Source of the DNA: Durusdinium trenchii
Lineage: Eukaryota; Sar; Dinophyceae; Suessiales; Symbiodiniaceae
Direction of reading: 5' to 3'
Length of the DNA: 64,000 nucleotides
Assembly (NCBI GenBank): GCA_963970005.1
Contig: CAXAMN010026484.1
Location: 469,527 to 533,526, forward strand
Under the pieces are notes generated by a model. It made no database searches. It was not told where the DNA came from and saw only the letters and a program-made list of their open reading frames with translations. A program made the translations under genes and the position numbers. The stretch's first letter is position 1. Each line of letters begins with the position of its first letter. Below are positions 12,507 through 25,682 of the stretch, piece by piece.

Positions 12507-15500
12507 CATATATATATACATATTATAGAGAGTTCTCCACCCCTCCTCATCTCTCTCTCTCTCTCTCTCTATCTCGCGCTCATTCTTCTGCAGCGCTGAC
12601 AGTCGAGCTGTAAGAAGCTGTGTGGGCACATACAACCACAGTATATAGTATACAGTTCTAGGATGTTCGTCTGGTCCTTTTCTTTCACCTTCTTTCAGCT
12701 CCATGTCTTCGTCTGGGCACACTTCCAGTTTGCACCGCAAAGGGGTATGTCAGCCGTGGGTCCTGGAAAAGGCCGAGATGAGAAACCACGGTCAACATAG
12801 ATCTTTAAGTGTTTGTATGTCCTTGCTAGCAAGGTTTCAAGTTCGCCTTGCGGAACCATACCTTGCAAATAGTATACTTGCACAAAGCTTCCCGAATGTT
12901 CAATTGACCACTTGTCCGAGTCCTCCTGTTTGCCTCTCCATCCATGCCACCAAACTGCCATGACCAAACTAAAACAGAACGACAAAGAGATGAAGAGATT
13001 CACCAGACACCCCCTTTCACTCCTGAAAAAGACGGAAGCCTTGCACAAAGGCTTTTTGCCATGTGGCATTGCTTTTTTGCAGGATCCCCCACTTGTCACC
13101 ACCTGGGCCGAAGTCACCTGAAAAGCAAAGAGCAATGGACAACGAAGGGGTGACTGTGCCAAAAGGGTCTAGTTGGACCAAATGCTTCATTGACCACAAA
13201 TTGATCGCGAATGGTTTTCCTTGTGTCTAAGCCTTGAAAGCACACTGAAGAGGGCATATGAGCCCGCCCAGCTCTGTCGAATAATAGTAATATATTTATA
13301 TAGAAATTTGAAAAACATCTGAAACGATGTACAGTAAGCCCTGGAACCATAATTGTGCGCCACCTGACATAGAGAACCATAACACTCTTTTCAATTTTTT
13401 AGTTGGCGTGACGACTTTCCTAGTGAACAATGAGTTGATTTGCAGCTCAGAAAGTGCACCTTCTATGCAGCCTTACACCACTTCCTCCAGTGCACCACCC
13501 TTGTGTCTCTCACAAGGTCGGACGATTCCCCCACCGTCAGATCCTGCAAACGTTGCGGGATTGCTTCCGATACCGTCGCGCACCCTCATGTGAGACACAA
13601 TGTCAACCTATGATTTATCAAGTTACCCTCCTAAATAAAGCTAAACGGTTTTACCGCTGGACCTAGATATCCCCAATCTGGCCTTTAAACAGTTGTCTTG
13701 AAAAAGACTCCTGCCTCCAAAGAAAGCAAGCAGCACAGCACAGCCACAACCACCACCACCACCAACAACCAATACCAAAACCTCCAGCCCTGTCCTTCCT
13801 ACCAATACGACCAATACTAAAACAGTATGTTAAGCCTATTTGAGGTCATGTGAGGAAGGGGGCCCCCCTTGATAAATCAGAGGTGGACATTACGCTTCCC
13901 AACCACTCTGGAGTCAGCTAAAGTGGCGTACCAAGAAAAGGGAAAAGGGAGAGTTTGCACAAACGAGTCAAGCACCTCAAACCAACTCCCACGACGGCAA
14001 GCTTTTGGCGGCAGCAGCAGCAGCAGCAGCACCGTTGTCAAAGAGACCAACCAGTTTCAATCGCTCCTCATCTGACAGAAAAGCTTCACTTCCAAAGAAT
14101 GCACCTTTCGGAAGTACTCGTCCGTTGGAGTTGTTGCCGTTTGAATCGCTTTGACCTGGGAAAAAGGTGACATTCTTGACATTTGATTTTGACAACATTT
14201 GCCAAAATCAAAAGGGTCAAGAGTGTCACTTTTTCAATCTTTTTCCCAGGTGAAAGCGATTCGAACAGCAACAAAACCTGCAGGATGTCTTCCACCAACA
14301 GCAGCTGCATACTGCAACTTTTGTCTCTTCCTGGTTTCTTCAAGAGTCCCTTGGGATCTGCTGTTGAACATGTCGTCCCAGCTGGATCAGCAGCGACTGT
14401 CCATGTCGTCGGGATCGGTCTCTTCCGCTCGAGAGAGCCGTGAAATCGGGTGTGAGATGCGGTGGTCTATACTACTTGCTGCTTGCTCTTCCAAGCATTG
14501 AGCAGTTCCTCACAAGTGCGGGTACGTGCGTAGATCTATTACTATATATGTGATTATATGTGTCTATGTACATGTTTGTGCATATGCAAAAAGGTGTTTG
14601 GTCTGAGGGCCTGGACTTTCTCAAGGTTGGGGCCACGGCTCCTATGCGCCCTCAAACAAGAAACAGCCAAGAGAACATTCTGGAGCCTACTAGGAATGAG
14701 GGACCTGCGTACTTTAAAGTGTGACAGGCGGCCAAGCGGAGTTTCAAGACGATCTCGACATCTACAGGTGCTGGCACGGTGTTCACGGAGTGCGAGTCCA
14801 AGTGCGCCAAGTGGCCCCGTAGAGTGCCGTAAGCAAAGACCTTCAAGACCTCACTCGGCAGCACGAGTGAGAAGAACCTCCTGGCCGCTAGAAGAGGTAA
14901 GAAGTAGCTAGTAGAAGAACAACTACTAGAATGCTACTACTTAGAACGCAGGATAGCGATCGCACTATTCATTTGGTTCCTAAAATTTTAACGTGTTTTT
15001 GGATGACATGCAAACTCTACCGTGCTTCTCTGTCCGTGTGACTCGGAGAGTGGAATGCAACTGTCCAACCTGCCCTTGCCGTGGAACACGTCAGTGCCTC
15101 CAGTGTTTTTTCAACTTCTGGATCGTCGTCAAAGGCCGCCAGCTGTGACAAAATGTTCTGGAGCCAGGCGAGGGCAAGCAATGCTGAGAAAATGAATGAC
15201 ATCGCAACATCTTGCAACACATTCTAGCCCCTGATATGCCTGGTATGTGTCGTGAACATCCATTCATGCTCCCCTCACTAGTTGGGAAATCCTGTGAACT
15301 GCTAGTGGTGAGTGGCTACAAATTCTCAGCGGCTTTGCGCACCCAGAGCTTGGGTGTGCCGATGATGCATCTGAGCTATCTACTAGGCAACCACACACAT
15401 CAAACATGAAGTGACACGTGTTAACTGCCAATAACCTTCAATAGCCCACCTCTTTCAGACTCGCCGGAAGCTGGTCAACATGTTTCGCTAAGTCCGCCTG

Positions 15501-18500
15501 GGCGGGGATTCCGACTGAGTCCGGTGATGTTTCTCCTCAACAGGGGTTCAATAAAGGGCTTTCAAACAAATTAATGATATCGATTCATGTCAATTCCGTG
15601 CATGAGACTCAACAGTAACTTTAGATACAACTTGATTCAGCCAGCTGCAGACTCGGCTTCCAACATTATATAAATTCCACCATTCATGAAAGGTGACAAT
15701 ACCTTGGCGTTCCTCTGCTGGGATGGTTTGACTGCAGCACAAAAGCTACAAACTTCTGATTCGCCTGGGCCTAAGAATGCACAACTTGTATAATTTGTTT
15801 TCAATTGTGACAACCTCATGCAATCACCACAGCAACACCATGCACTATCAACTATGTCCTGTTAGGCAGAGTGCCACAAAGCTTGCAAACCCCACTTGAC
15901 ATGACTTGTAGTGTCCAATGTGGCCTTTTTAATTCGCGGGTTGCACAGCACCTCTGCCACATCCTGCCATTGTGGTCGTCAAATCTACCGCACATATTCA
16001 ACATAACATATCCAAGAAAGGCCGCTGAAGAAAAGACAGCACGCACACACACACACACACTTGCAAGCATAACACATTTTCAGATGCACTACATTGCACT
16101 GACAATTCATTCACCCCCGCAGTTGACCTACAGTCAGAAAATTGCATAAAATGGCATCTGTGCGGTTTTGTCCCTTGTCTTCATGTTCACGATCTTCGAT
16201 GCCTCTGCATCATGCCCGCACTTTGCCAAGCTTGAGTGAAGTTGCGATCCCACCACAAGTGGCAAGGACGGCCTTCTCAATGCCTGACACAGCTTAGCTC
16301 ATACTTGTAGGGCTTGGAACCAACCATGGCTTGATGCAAAATGCCAGTGTGACAAATTGATATGACTGAAGTGTCAGCGCAGCCGCCGATAGAACCTCCG
16401 ATATTTATATAATACATAAAAATACATAATATATACAGTATATATATACGTATATATTTATATATTTGGATATATTTAGTATATACCCTCTGTTCATCTC
16501 TTGTCCCTTTTCCACACGCGAAGCCATCTTGCCGCCTCGAAGCAGCTACATGCCTGGAGGCTAAAGGCGACTGAAGCGACATTGTTGCAAGAGCTGCACA
16601 ATTTGTCTAGCATGGTTTCCGCACTTGAGATTCTGGCTTGAGCACCACGACCCGCTCTTTCCCACACTTGTGAGTCCCCGCAGTCCCCGCAGTGGTACAG
16701 CGGGCACAGTTTACAGTCCTTTTGCATATGTCACCTGCGTGCCATCTCCCTAGCTTCCCTTCCAAACCCAAAAGCTGTCCGGGGCCCCAACCATCACAAG
16801 GGCTGCTGCAGTGAAACTGTCCGGCGCTGTAGAATCTGATTCTATTGTTGCTATATGTTCGGTCAAATGATAAACCTCGATTCTTGATGTGTTTGCACTC
16901 CATCAGTTCAATTGGTCAAACGAGCAGCATTCCATTTGCAGGTCCAAACTCCTTTTGACCAACAACCTTCCCAGTGTGGTGGTGGTTGGGACTTTGTGGT
17001 GGTGCTTCTGATTGATGGAGTTGGTGTCTAACAGGAGGCAACCACTGCCATAGGGTGTCATGTGTAAACAAGTATCTGAATTTATCCGAATTGGCATCCT
17101 GAGAGCTACTGCTGCGGCCAAACATACACGAGATAACACAACCGTTGACCGCCATGTTAGAATGGAAAAGAAACATCGCACAAATCAAAACGGATTGCAA
17201 AACAAAGGCAACAATCTGCCAAACTGTGCTGATGGTTGCCATCACCTCATCTGGGTCACTTCCGGAAAGTATGCAAGAGAAACTGGAGACCTCGGCTCTC
17301 GTTTTCATGGCTGGGTCGATGGCCCCTTTTCAGCAGGGCCAGCAAAATGCCCAGCCTTGCTCGAAGCTGGTGGTGGGTGGCAAGCATGACAAAAGCAACC
17401 TAACCCCATGGACCCCATGCCAATGCATAATTTCGCCCATCGGATGTATGAATCTGAATGTCGCCTATGATTCGCTGTTGGTGAGAGCTGGTACGAGAAA
17501 AATTGCCCAGTGGGCATGCAGCAAGAAGAGAAGCGGAAATGAGCGTGAGTGGCTCGCAAGAAGAAGTGACTGATTGCGAACAGCTAGGGTGCTTTAGTGT
17601 CTGGAGTTTAGCATCACATACATGTATCTGGGGCGTGCAATCCGAAAGATTAAGCAGTGAATTGACTTTTTGGACATGCCAACATGAACTTCCAAAGTTC
17701 AGGTTCCCACAAATGCTGCCAAGTGACACAGCATTCATGCCGGCCAAGGTGTCGCCAATGGAAAGATTGGGTCGCACTGGTGGCTCCCCCGGCACACCTA
17801 CGGTGCATCCAAACAAACTTGTAGCTTGAGTGAAAACCCTATCCCTATCCTGCTCACTGAGCATAAGTCAACCGGGGATCTAAGCAAGAGTTACGCCCTC
17901 AGTCGCAAAAACAAACACCTGCATACTTCACAACACGGCTATGTCAAAAACTACCCAACTTCGATCCATCTCAAACAGTCATACAAGCGAGAGTAGAACA
18001 AGCGTCATTGGGTTAGCCAAACAGTGGCTGAAAGCAAATCGATTGCCTGCCAGGGCAATGTATGATATGTGATCTTTATATAGGAATGACGGTATGGGGT
18101 GATTGCTGTAGTCGTACGGTCGGCTTAACTGAAGAAATCTGAAGAGCACGGCAACACATCTCTCATCCGAGGTGCCATTCACAAAGCGAAAGCCGCCGAA
18201 GCCCTCACAGACTGAAGCAAAGCCAGGCTCTGCGGATCTCGGCCAGTCACGATCCAACAGTGCCAAAACGTGCCCCAACTCTGTAGTCTATGGCTTTTTG
18301 GGAGTGGGTATAGCGGAGCCAAGCAAGTGCTGGACACATAGCCAAATGGCTGAAGCATGCTATATATACTATATATATGTGCGTGTGAGTGTGTGCATTT
18401 TTACTTATACTTTTTGTTTTTACAGTAACATCTTTTAAATAGAGCCTGCAAGCGATTAGACTGCAACAACCCATGCCAACTGTGATTGGCTATGCTCAAA

Positions 18501-19670
18501 GCAGTGAGTGAACCAAGAATAGTCACTGCATGACAATGTCACCACATGACGGCAAATTAAGTGACCTCCTAAATTGCAGCCACGGCTCTTTGGCCCAGTT
18601 TGACCATAGCCCGACCTTGAGATCTCTGATGTGCTCAATCCGCTGCAAATAGACCCTTCATGACCCTGCCATAAACTTGTGTGTCAATGACGCTGAGTTG
18701 AGTGGGCAGAATTCTTAATGCAGCAAAAAGGCACACGGGCTACAATAAGTCCAGGATTCTCCTCCGCAAGCCGGTCTCATAGCCCACTACATCCCACTAG
18801 GAAATTCGCATCCTTTTCCATTTATGTTCCAACCTTCAAACTCGTACTGGTGTGGTATGTTCATAACTCCCAAGCAGGTCCGCGCTGAAGTGTTAAATTT
18901 CAATCAAACAAGCAGGCAAGTAGCAACTATATAAGTAGATGCAAACGGAGCTACCACCTCTCATTTGTCTCAGGATTCCAACGTACCCATCAACCGTCTC
19001 CTGTCGTAAAGTCTCTGGTGCCATACCCCATCGCTCAAGGGTGCCTGGTTTAAAGTTTTCCACCAGCACATCCTCGGCATCATCTCAACTTGTCTGTCGG
19101 GCCGTGGGACAGGCAAAACACATGAAAAAGTCATGCAAATATTGCACTCACACCTCGAAAGTGAAAGACTATGAAAAAACAACGCTACCAGTATGATCTT
19201 GCAACCACAGAGTTCGGATCACCTCAATGGAAACGGCTTCTTCACCTCTCCTGCCTGCAGTTTTTTGCTGAGTTTCTGTTGGGGTCATTCATGTTCTAAA
19301 ATCTCTTACATAATTGCAACCTCTGTTGAAAGCTGAGGCAACGGCAGCATGACCTGGAGGCAAGAACAGGCAACATCGCGCTCCAGATCTTCCGTTCCAG
19401 TGTAGTTTCACTTTCGCTCTTCAAAGCTTGGAAACCCATATCTTCGCTTACGTTTTGACACTTCCTCGGGCGTCAGAACATCACAAAATATGTTTTGTAT
19501 GCGGGAACACGAAGAGAAATAGTGCTGGTATCAAATTCTCTGGGCCTAGAATCGCTTAGAACCGTCAAGCACTGATGCAAACTGATTCTTATCCCAACCT
19601 GTAAGCTTCTTCAGCAACTCGCGGCCCTTTGGCTGTCGTAGATCCAGCGCTAGGCTCCGCTTGTTTCGAG
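6714..19670 (-). CDS. Family III CoA-transferase (CaiB/BaiF type), multi-exon, C-terminus not in window
   Basis: Conceptual splicing joins small exons into a family III CoA-transferase, an enzyme that moves CoA between carboxylic acids through an Asp-CoA intermediate. In order: KRSLALDLRQPKGRELLKK (about 19,600-19,670), DVLVENFKPGTLERWGMAPE (19,001-19,072), ISRSGYGQTGP (18,589-18,625), PGFASVCEGFGGFRFVNG (18,176-18,228), PGEPPVRPNLSIGDTLAG (17,733-17,797), GQDVDASIAESVFSLLE (8,789-8,838), ACVPEYDYAAEIRQ (8,529-8,569), SGSSLTGIVPTGTYPCK (7,942-7,993), DGTFMIIGANGDSLFKRLM (7,716-7,775), AMGRADLAE (7,622-7,648), DPRFAENSGRCKHQ (7,414-7,455), ELLDQAIIEWTSS (about 6,714-6,758). Most junctions keep phase with GC or GA donors and AG acceptors. 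Missing are the N-terminal exons, the residues between DTLAGMN and GQDVD, and the last 70-100 residues. It resembles the bacterial group often paired with an HMG-CoA lyase (family knowledge). Substrate unknown. Confidence 0.88.
8674..8752. repeat. Small fold-back with TAGTAACAAG units
   Basis: ACAAGTGCATTGCTACTAGT is followed about 40 bases later by its near-complement, CTTGTTACTAGTAGCGATGC. A related CTACTAGG/AGGAACAAGAAGC family recurs at 29,159-29,280, so these look like copies of one short repeat. Confidence 0.6.
12449..12507 (+). repeat. (ATC)n microsatellite
   Basis: A nearly perfect ATC/TCA trinucleotide run of about 58 bases is followed by a short AT run and, at 12,550-12,572, a CT run. 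It lies inside the long intron. Open frames across it read poly-Ser or poly-His and are artefacts of the repeat. Confidence 0.97.
14128..14272. repeat. Imperfect inverted repeat filling a candidate intron
   Basis: The left arm begins TTGTTGCCGTTTGAATCGCT and the right arm, read on the other strand, begins TTGTTGCTGTTCGAATCGCT. Both continue through CCTGGGAAAAAG and a CTTGAC block to a centre near 14,195. On the minus strand the inner part starts after TTCACCTG and ends in TTTTTCCCAG, so it could be removed as an intron made almost wholly of a hairpin. Confidence 0.75.
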
Positions 19671-21310
19671 CTATGCCTGGCGAGCATGTTTTCCAGCAGC
19701 TGAAAGGAGGGACACTACTCAAGGTCTATATGTCTATATATATATGGTTCTCTAGTGATTGTTTCATATTGTGTCATTACAAGGGTTCTGGAATCATTCC
19801 ACCTTGCAGGGAACTGCTTCGAGATCGGCCCAATTATCAACGCACTAAATACATCCGAGGCACTCTGCCACCAAAGGCTTGTCTGGGTCTGACCTCGGTT
19901 CAGCATGGGTGTCACAAGAGCATACAAGAGCCAATTGCTAGTCCAAACTCAGCAAAGTGATTCAGGTTTGGCAGGAAAATCTAGCAACAGCTCGCGTCCG
20001 TAACCTTTGGACAGTCCTTGTGACCTTCGTGAACAAAAAGGTTGCTTCAGCAAAACGCCTGGCTGACATTGCTGCTGTGATCGGGAGGCCAAGGTCTACC
20101 CGTATTTGGTGATCACCGCCAAGCAGCTATCAAGAATTCTCCACTTGCGAATGCCATCTCCGACTTCAGGCGGCTCCACCTCATCTGCAGTGGAACACAG
20201 TTGTCAAGCATTGGATTTGCCATCGCAATGGCCAGCAGCTGGAAAACTTCCATTCGATCCCATCCTCAAGGAGTTCAGCTTTACCCAAACACACCCAATG
20301 TACTGCCCCCATCAATGTGACTCAAACAAGCTTAGAGAACATCTAACACCTGAGAATACAACCAGCAAATCCAAAGCCGTGCGATGATGAGAGCAAGGAA
20401 TGCTGACATAAGACCTGCTGATTCGCATGTCTCTTCTTTTCACCTGATTCGCATCGCTGACACTGACCCCCCTAGTGTCTCCCACCTGTACAAGCTGCAG
20501 AAGCTGCAGAAGCTGTGCCGATCGGATTGGCTCGACTCAGGTGTTCCCCCCACTAAGCGGTCCCACCCTCGGAGCAAGCGGTTGCCGTGGCAACAAGTCC
20601 AAACAAAAAGAACAGGTGCTAAAAATGCGAAAGTTGGAACCTGATGGGTCAAGGTGGCAGGAATAGCAACAAGCTTCCGCGGATTCTTCCAGACCCTGCC
20701 ATTGATTTGGAGGTTGGAACAACACTTGTTCACCCCAACAGCAGATTTTGAGGACATGTTGCCCGCCTTTCCTTTCTTGGCTCTGTCGGGACAAGGCGAT
20801 CCTTTTCATTTTCTCGTGCGTCCAAATATCAAGGGAACGACATCTGGCCTACGGAATCGTCTTGCGGGACAATTCATTCTCTCCCCAGAATTGTCTTGCG
20901 GAACTACTTTCCATCTGCATGAGAAGAGAGGATACATGAGAAATGTTGTGTGTGTGAGAGGTCGGCAGTTCTTAGTTGATCAACAAGTTTGCTAAAGTTC
21001 AGATCAAGGACCCGCTCCACTCATCATCGCTCATCAGCCAATATCCAATGGTCCAGTGTCATTCGGCTCAGGTAGGCTGACACTACATTGGATCAAAAAT
21101 CGATGAGATCATCTCCAAACGAATCTTTTGCAATTCATCACCTCCGGCTGAAATGCTCAACTGCCGTCCTTCTTGACAGGATTTGACAGGATTGACCAAA
21201 AAATTATGCAAATTATATACAGTATTTACAAATTGGCGCATGATGGCGCATGCAACAGTTCTACAGTTTCGACTGCAAAGCAACGAAGTGGCACTACGGC
21301 CGGACTCCTG
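19671..21310. other. Intergenic region between HLTF and CoA-transferase
   Basis: This lies downstream of the HLTF stop codon and upstream of the first CoA-transferase exon I can identify. It must contain the start and N-terminal exon(s) of the CoA-transferase, since the conserved VLDL...AGP segment of that family is missing from the recognised exons, but I could not pick it out. No TATA box or polyadenylation signal is convincing, as expected for dinoflagellates. Confidence 0.4.
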
Positions 21311-24300
21311 CTAAGGATTCAAAGCTGAGCGGCGGGATTTCTTGGACAAAGCCCCTTCCATGATGGCTCTCTTTTGCTTCTGCACCTCCAGAATGCGCTC
21401 CTGGATTCTGAAGAGCAACGTGACCTCTCCAATGTGAATGACCTACACTAAGTACAGGCTGTAATACTCATCCGTCAAAGAAATACAAAACGACAAAGTA
21501 GCCAGTGTGGATGAGGCCGCTGGGCAAACATATTTCCCTACATCAAAGGTCGCCAGTTACTTTTTTCATTCAACACGCGACCCTCCTGCTCCCTAACTAT
21601 ATACAGTAATATGGTACGTATCTGCTCAACTGTGATCAATCATTGTGTCATGTCTTGAGCATTCGCAGTTACAGTGGCCAAAACTGTATCAGATCAAGTG
21701 GTATGTTTTAACTATATAGTTCCAAGGTGTGCAAATAGGTTCTTATTCTCATTGCTCCCAAAGTCGCGTGATGTGCTTTGCCAGTGGTGAGGTGGCATAT
21801 CGATACGCATTGGCGAAGTCGAACATGTTTACGGCTGGTGAACCGATGTGAAGCGCAGATGGTTTAATTGTTTAACTCGCTCTGTCGGGGCTGAGGCGAG
21901 ATCAATAATGTGACATGTTCTGTGCCAATGTACCGGTGACAAGTACAGTATAGTGGTGGCTTATTTGTGGCGGCCATGACGCTGGACTGGAGATTGTCGT
22001 GGGTGTTGGGTGTTGGGTGCTTCTTGCAGCTGCTGCACTGACTGGTGGACTGCGTCAAGTGCCATGCTCAAGCGCCGGTGACGCAGTGCTTCCTCGTTGG
22101 TGTCTCTAAATCCGGTTGTTTCCACCAACTACCTAAGTTCTTGAAGGAAGGAGTGCTCCAGCGAGAAAGCGCTTGCTTTCATGAGAAGCTGGGATCGCAT
22201 CATGTGTGCGCATACTCGACTTCTGGATGTTTCAATATGTCTCACCATGTTTCACTTCCCGCCGCACCCTCGGCATCTGTTTACCAACACAGCCTCCACA
22301 GTGCGCTCTGCCACAAAACGCAATGCTCGTACATCACGGCGTTGGCCCAAGCGGTGCAAGCGATCAATGGCTTGGTCCTTTCTGGCAGCCAGCACAATAG
22401 CCGAACACACGGCGGAAATGGTGAGTGATTGTGTTTATGCCTCTCAACCTGCAATGATCTTGACTTTGATGAGTAATTGAACACAAAAGTTTCAAAAGAG
22501 CCAACTTAAAGGACAACCATTGACAAAGGAAAGCGAATTACGTTTCATGGGGATATTGATGCATTGTTGATGAATTGTCCTGCTGGCCAGCCTTTCCATC
22601 AAGCAGTCGGGACAAGGCGCTAGCCGCTAGCGTGTGATAATTATTGTTATTCCCAAGAAAGTATCCTACCTCAAGGTGTCATCTCATTTAAGGGCCCTGA
22701 TCCCATCCTCCACTGCCGGGTTCCACCACCTCTGTGCGGGCGCTATGGCAAGATCATGCAAGATCTTCATATTTTGTGCAACGTGTTTCTAAGACCGCCA
22801 AGCCAAAACTTCTCATAGTCATACTGGTTCGTTGAGGGAGAAGTATTTCCGAACTGTGCAAAGACCAAGGTCTATAAAAAGAATCAATCTATCCCCACCC
22901 AAGCAGCTCTTTGCGAGGTGGCTGTCAAGTGCACAAGCAAATATACTGGTGGGGAAATCTTACAGGGACTCGGTAATGATCGTGAGGAATTTTGCAGGAA
23001 GGCTTTCCGGGTGGGGCCTGCAGCAGCAAAGGTCAAAATTATCCAACAACCCCAACGCTGCCGGGGTCAGGAATCAGAAACAACTGCATGGACCTGAAAG
23101 GGTGGCCACGCATACGGTCTAACCCCAGAACACTTTGCGTATATAAGGCTTTTGATCAAAATTGCTGGGCCCTGCCATCGATGCACTTCTACAAAGTGTT
23201 CCAGCATGAGCTGAGTAATTCTGATTGGGTTCCGGGCGGGTCGATCAGTAGCACATGATCAGCAGCTGTGAGGTTCAAGCCTGCAACGCACACACAAATT
23301 GCACATTTATCATCCACGCGGTCCCTAATCCCATAAAGGACCGAGCGCTTGTATAAAGTATACAGGTTGAGGTAGGCCAAGCGGATTGATGGGAGTGGCA
23401 CAAACAGCCGGCCATCCAAGTGCGTCTGCTTCCAGGCAACTGCCGCAACTGCTTTCTAGAGTCACATCACCATGGCCACATGCACACACAGGGACCAACT
23501 CAAGCTGTACCCTGGAGCTGCTGTCGGCTTAGCTATTGGTACCCTCCATCACTCTGTCCACAATCAACTCCACATCATCAAACAGGGAATCAACACGAGT
23601 AGCGACAACACCCTGAGATGCGTATGCAGGCAATTGCCGATCTGCTACAATTAGCCAATTCACTCAAGAAGGCTACTGTAATGAAATGAACATGAATCAA
23701 CTTCAAAGAGCATAAAGGGGCCATGGGGTCAGAGATTTCTTTTGATTGAATATGCGGTATAGTATATATGCTCATCAGGTCATCCATCTACGCCTGTCCC
23801 GGCAGCTTTCAAGCTGCAAAGCATGACCTGCGCGCCGCTAGAACAGCTAAGATAGCACTTGGAGAGTCAAATCATGTCAAATCAAACTTGATGAAATAGT
23901 TATATACTACGCAATATATCAAAATAATAAGAAAACATATACATATATGCTGTATATATAACTTCGTTTGATTTGACAGTGCCTCCAGTCAGGGCTGTAG
24001 TGTGCACTGGCAGAGGCTGCGCTCTAAACTTCAAAGACTGAAGAGAATGCATGTCGTAGCACAAAAGAGATTAAAAGGGAGGTTACGGCCTCCTTTAATA
24101 GGGCCTTTACAATTATTTGGTTATCATTATCTCTTAATTATTATTGTCAGCCTTGTTGGCAGTATATAGCTTGATCCCGCTTCCCAAGAACATAGCCCGA
24201 AATGTTTCAGTTCGGTCCTGGATGTGGGTGTGTCCGGCGAAGCTCTGCTGTGCATTGACCCGGGCGTCATGATTCATGGACCCATCCAAGCGAACGAAGG

Positions 24301-25682
24301 GCAAGTGCTTCTGCTTCAGCTCCTTAGTCTGTGTTCCTTCATGCATTGGACATTGCGTACATATAATATGAATGCTACACGGTCACCCCTGCGCCACCCT
24401 CCTACGAAGTCCTTGTATGATGATGCAATTGATGATGCATGGTAATTAGGAACAACAATGGGCGACGAGTGTATATAACTATAACATTATAGTGACGGAC
24501 TGAAAGTTAGAATGGGTCGGCGAATTCCACAAAAAAACATGTCCAGTTAGAATGTTCAGCGCGCCAGGAGAAAAAACAAACAGTAAGAATGCGGGGTGCC
24601 CCCTTTAAATGTTCAGTCCGTCACTGTCGGATTATATGTATGTGTGTCATACACATATAATTTTAGATTGGAGTGCCCCAGCAGTTGAGCAGGTTTGGTC
24701 TGAGATTGGGAAATGCCGCGCACACCCTCCATTCTAGCTCACTTCCTAAGTGAAAGGAGAAGCAAAAGGAGTAATTATAGTGAATGCGAGAGTATATCAA
24801 GGGAATGGGACGGGGAGAGAGCCCCAGCCAAAGGAGGAAAGTGCAGCCTGCCGGACCCAAGGAGAGCAACTCTCTCGACAGGTCGCCCATGTTGATGAAA
24901 TTGATGAAGTTGACAGTGCTGGATACTTGCTATTGTTCACCGGTGGTGCAGATAGAATGCACTCGATCATCAAAGGCTTTCTACACACAGGTTTGTAGAG
25001 GAGAACATATTTGTTTACTCCCATATGGATTCTTGTATGCTCTCAATTCTCAGCCCTTGACATGTTGACATTTTTCACTTCTTGCACTATGCTTCATCTG
25101 AGCGCATGACAACATCATCAAAACCACACCACACCACAACCCCGGAAGCATTCTAACTAACTATTGAACCAATTTTAACTCCAGGACAGACACTTAGAAT
25201 GCTACCAAATAAGGCCTCCCTGCGTGCCCAACCCAATCATTGCCCGGTGTCAAAACACATTCTAACTTTCAGTCCGTCGCTATAACTATATACGCGCCTC
25301 ATGATTTAAGAATGGCTGTGGTAATGTGCGAGCGTACGATGCATGATTCCTCTCATGCATCGGCACAGACTTTCGCACATCCTACCGTCCAAACTTGTTC
25401 CCAGTCTCTGACTGCAAGAGATCCAGCAAGGCGGTGAACTGGGAGAAGATCACGGCTTTGTGTGGTTTTCCTTCTTTGTCTGAATGTTCGATGATCTTTT
25501 CTTGCAGGAAAGTGATCACCTTGGCTGGTAAGCCACCCCAAGCTGGTCTACGCTAACCCAACGGAGCTCCTAGCTGCAATCTGCCAGGTTGCTGCGCAAA
25601 TCTTTGAACTTGCTGGAGCGCCATTCACTGCTGTGGCTGTCGTGGCCGTGGTGTCATTGTCCCCTTCAACAACTTCTAGCTC
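21311..25682 (-). other. HLTF-like helicase C lobe and C-terminus exons
   Basis: An acidic linker (25,602-25,682) leads to VITFLQEKI and AVIFSQFTALLDLLQ (motif IV, 25,412-25,519), PFVRLDGSMNHDARVN (24,218-24,322), VMLCSLKAAGTG (23,794-23,827), GLNLTAADHVLLIDP (motif V, 23,238-23,280), WWNPAVE (22,708-22,729), DQAIDRLHRLGQ (motif VI, 22,294-22,377) and the tail RILEVQKQKRAIMEGAL ending at TAG 21,311-21,313. The arginine finger HRLGQ is intact. The WWNPAVE exon is only 22 nt. Confidence 0.93.

Larger units (their letters stand above)
8839..17732 (-). other. Long CoA-transferase intron with coding-like minus-strand segments
   Basis: Between DTLAGMN and GQDVD lie 8.9 kb. Several minus-strand stretches look like exons of an alpha-helical protein, bounded by AG acceptors: 17,216-17,290 (DPDEVMATISTVWQ), about 15,095-15,205 (AWLQNILSQLAAFDDDPEVE), about 14,700-14,850 (VLKVFAYGTLRGHLAHLD), about 14,250-14,330 and 13,980-14,145 (GSEAFLSDEERLKLVGLF), about 10,330-10,445 (VVKALIYHQQLAQLVEM) and about 9,000-9,135 (KVDFLKESFVALAGLSDKGL). 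They could be a same-strand nested gene, an insertion into the CoA-transferase, or chance open frames. I recognise no family. The short exon expected between DTLAGMN and GQDVD should also lie here but was not found. Confidence 0.3.

Noticed and set aside
12249-12599. Poly-Ser and poly-His frames
   Set aside because: Translation of the ATC microsatellite.
14652-14864. FAYGT motif suggesting a COP9/PCI-type subunit
   Set aside because: Only a few residues agree and the neighbouring exons do not extend the match, so no family name is given.
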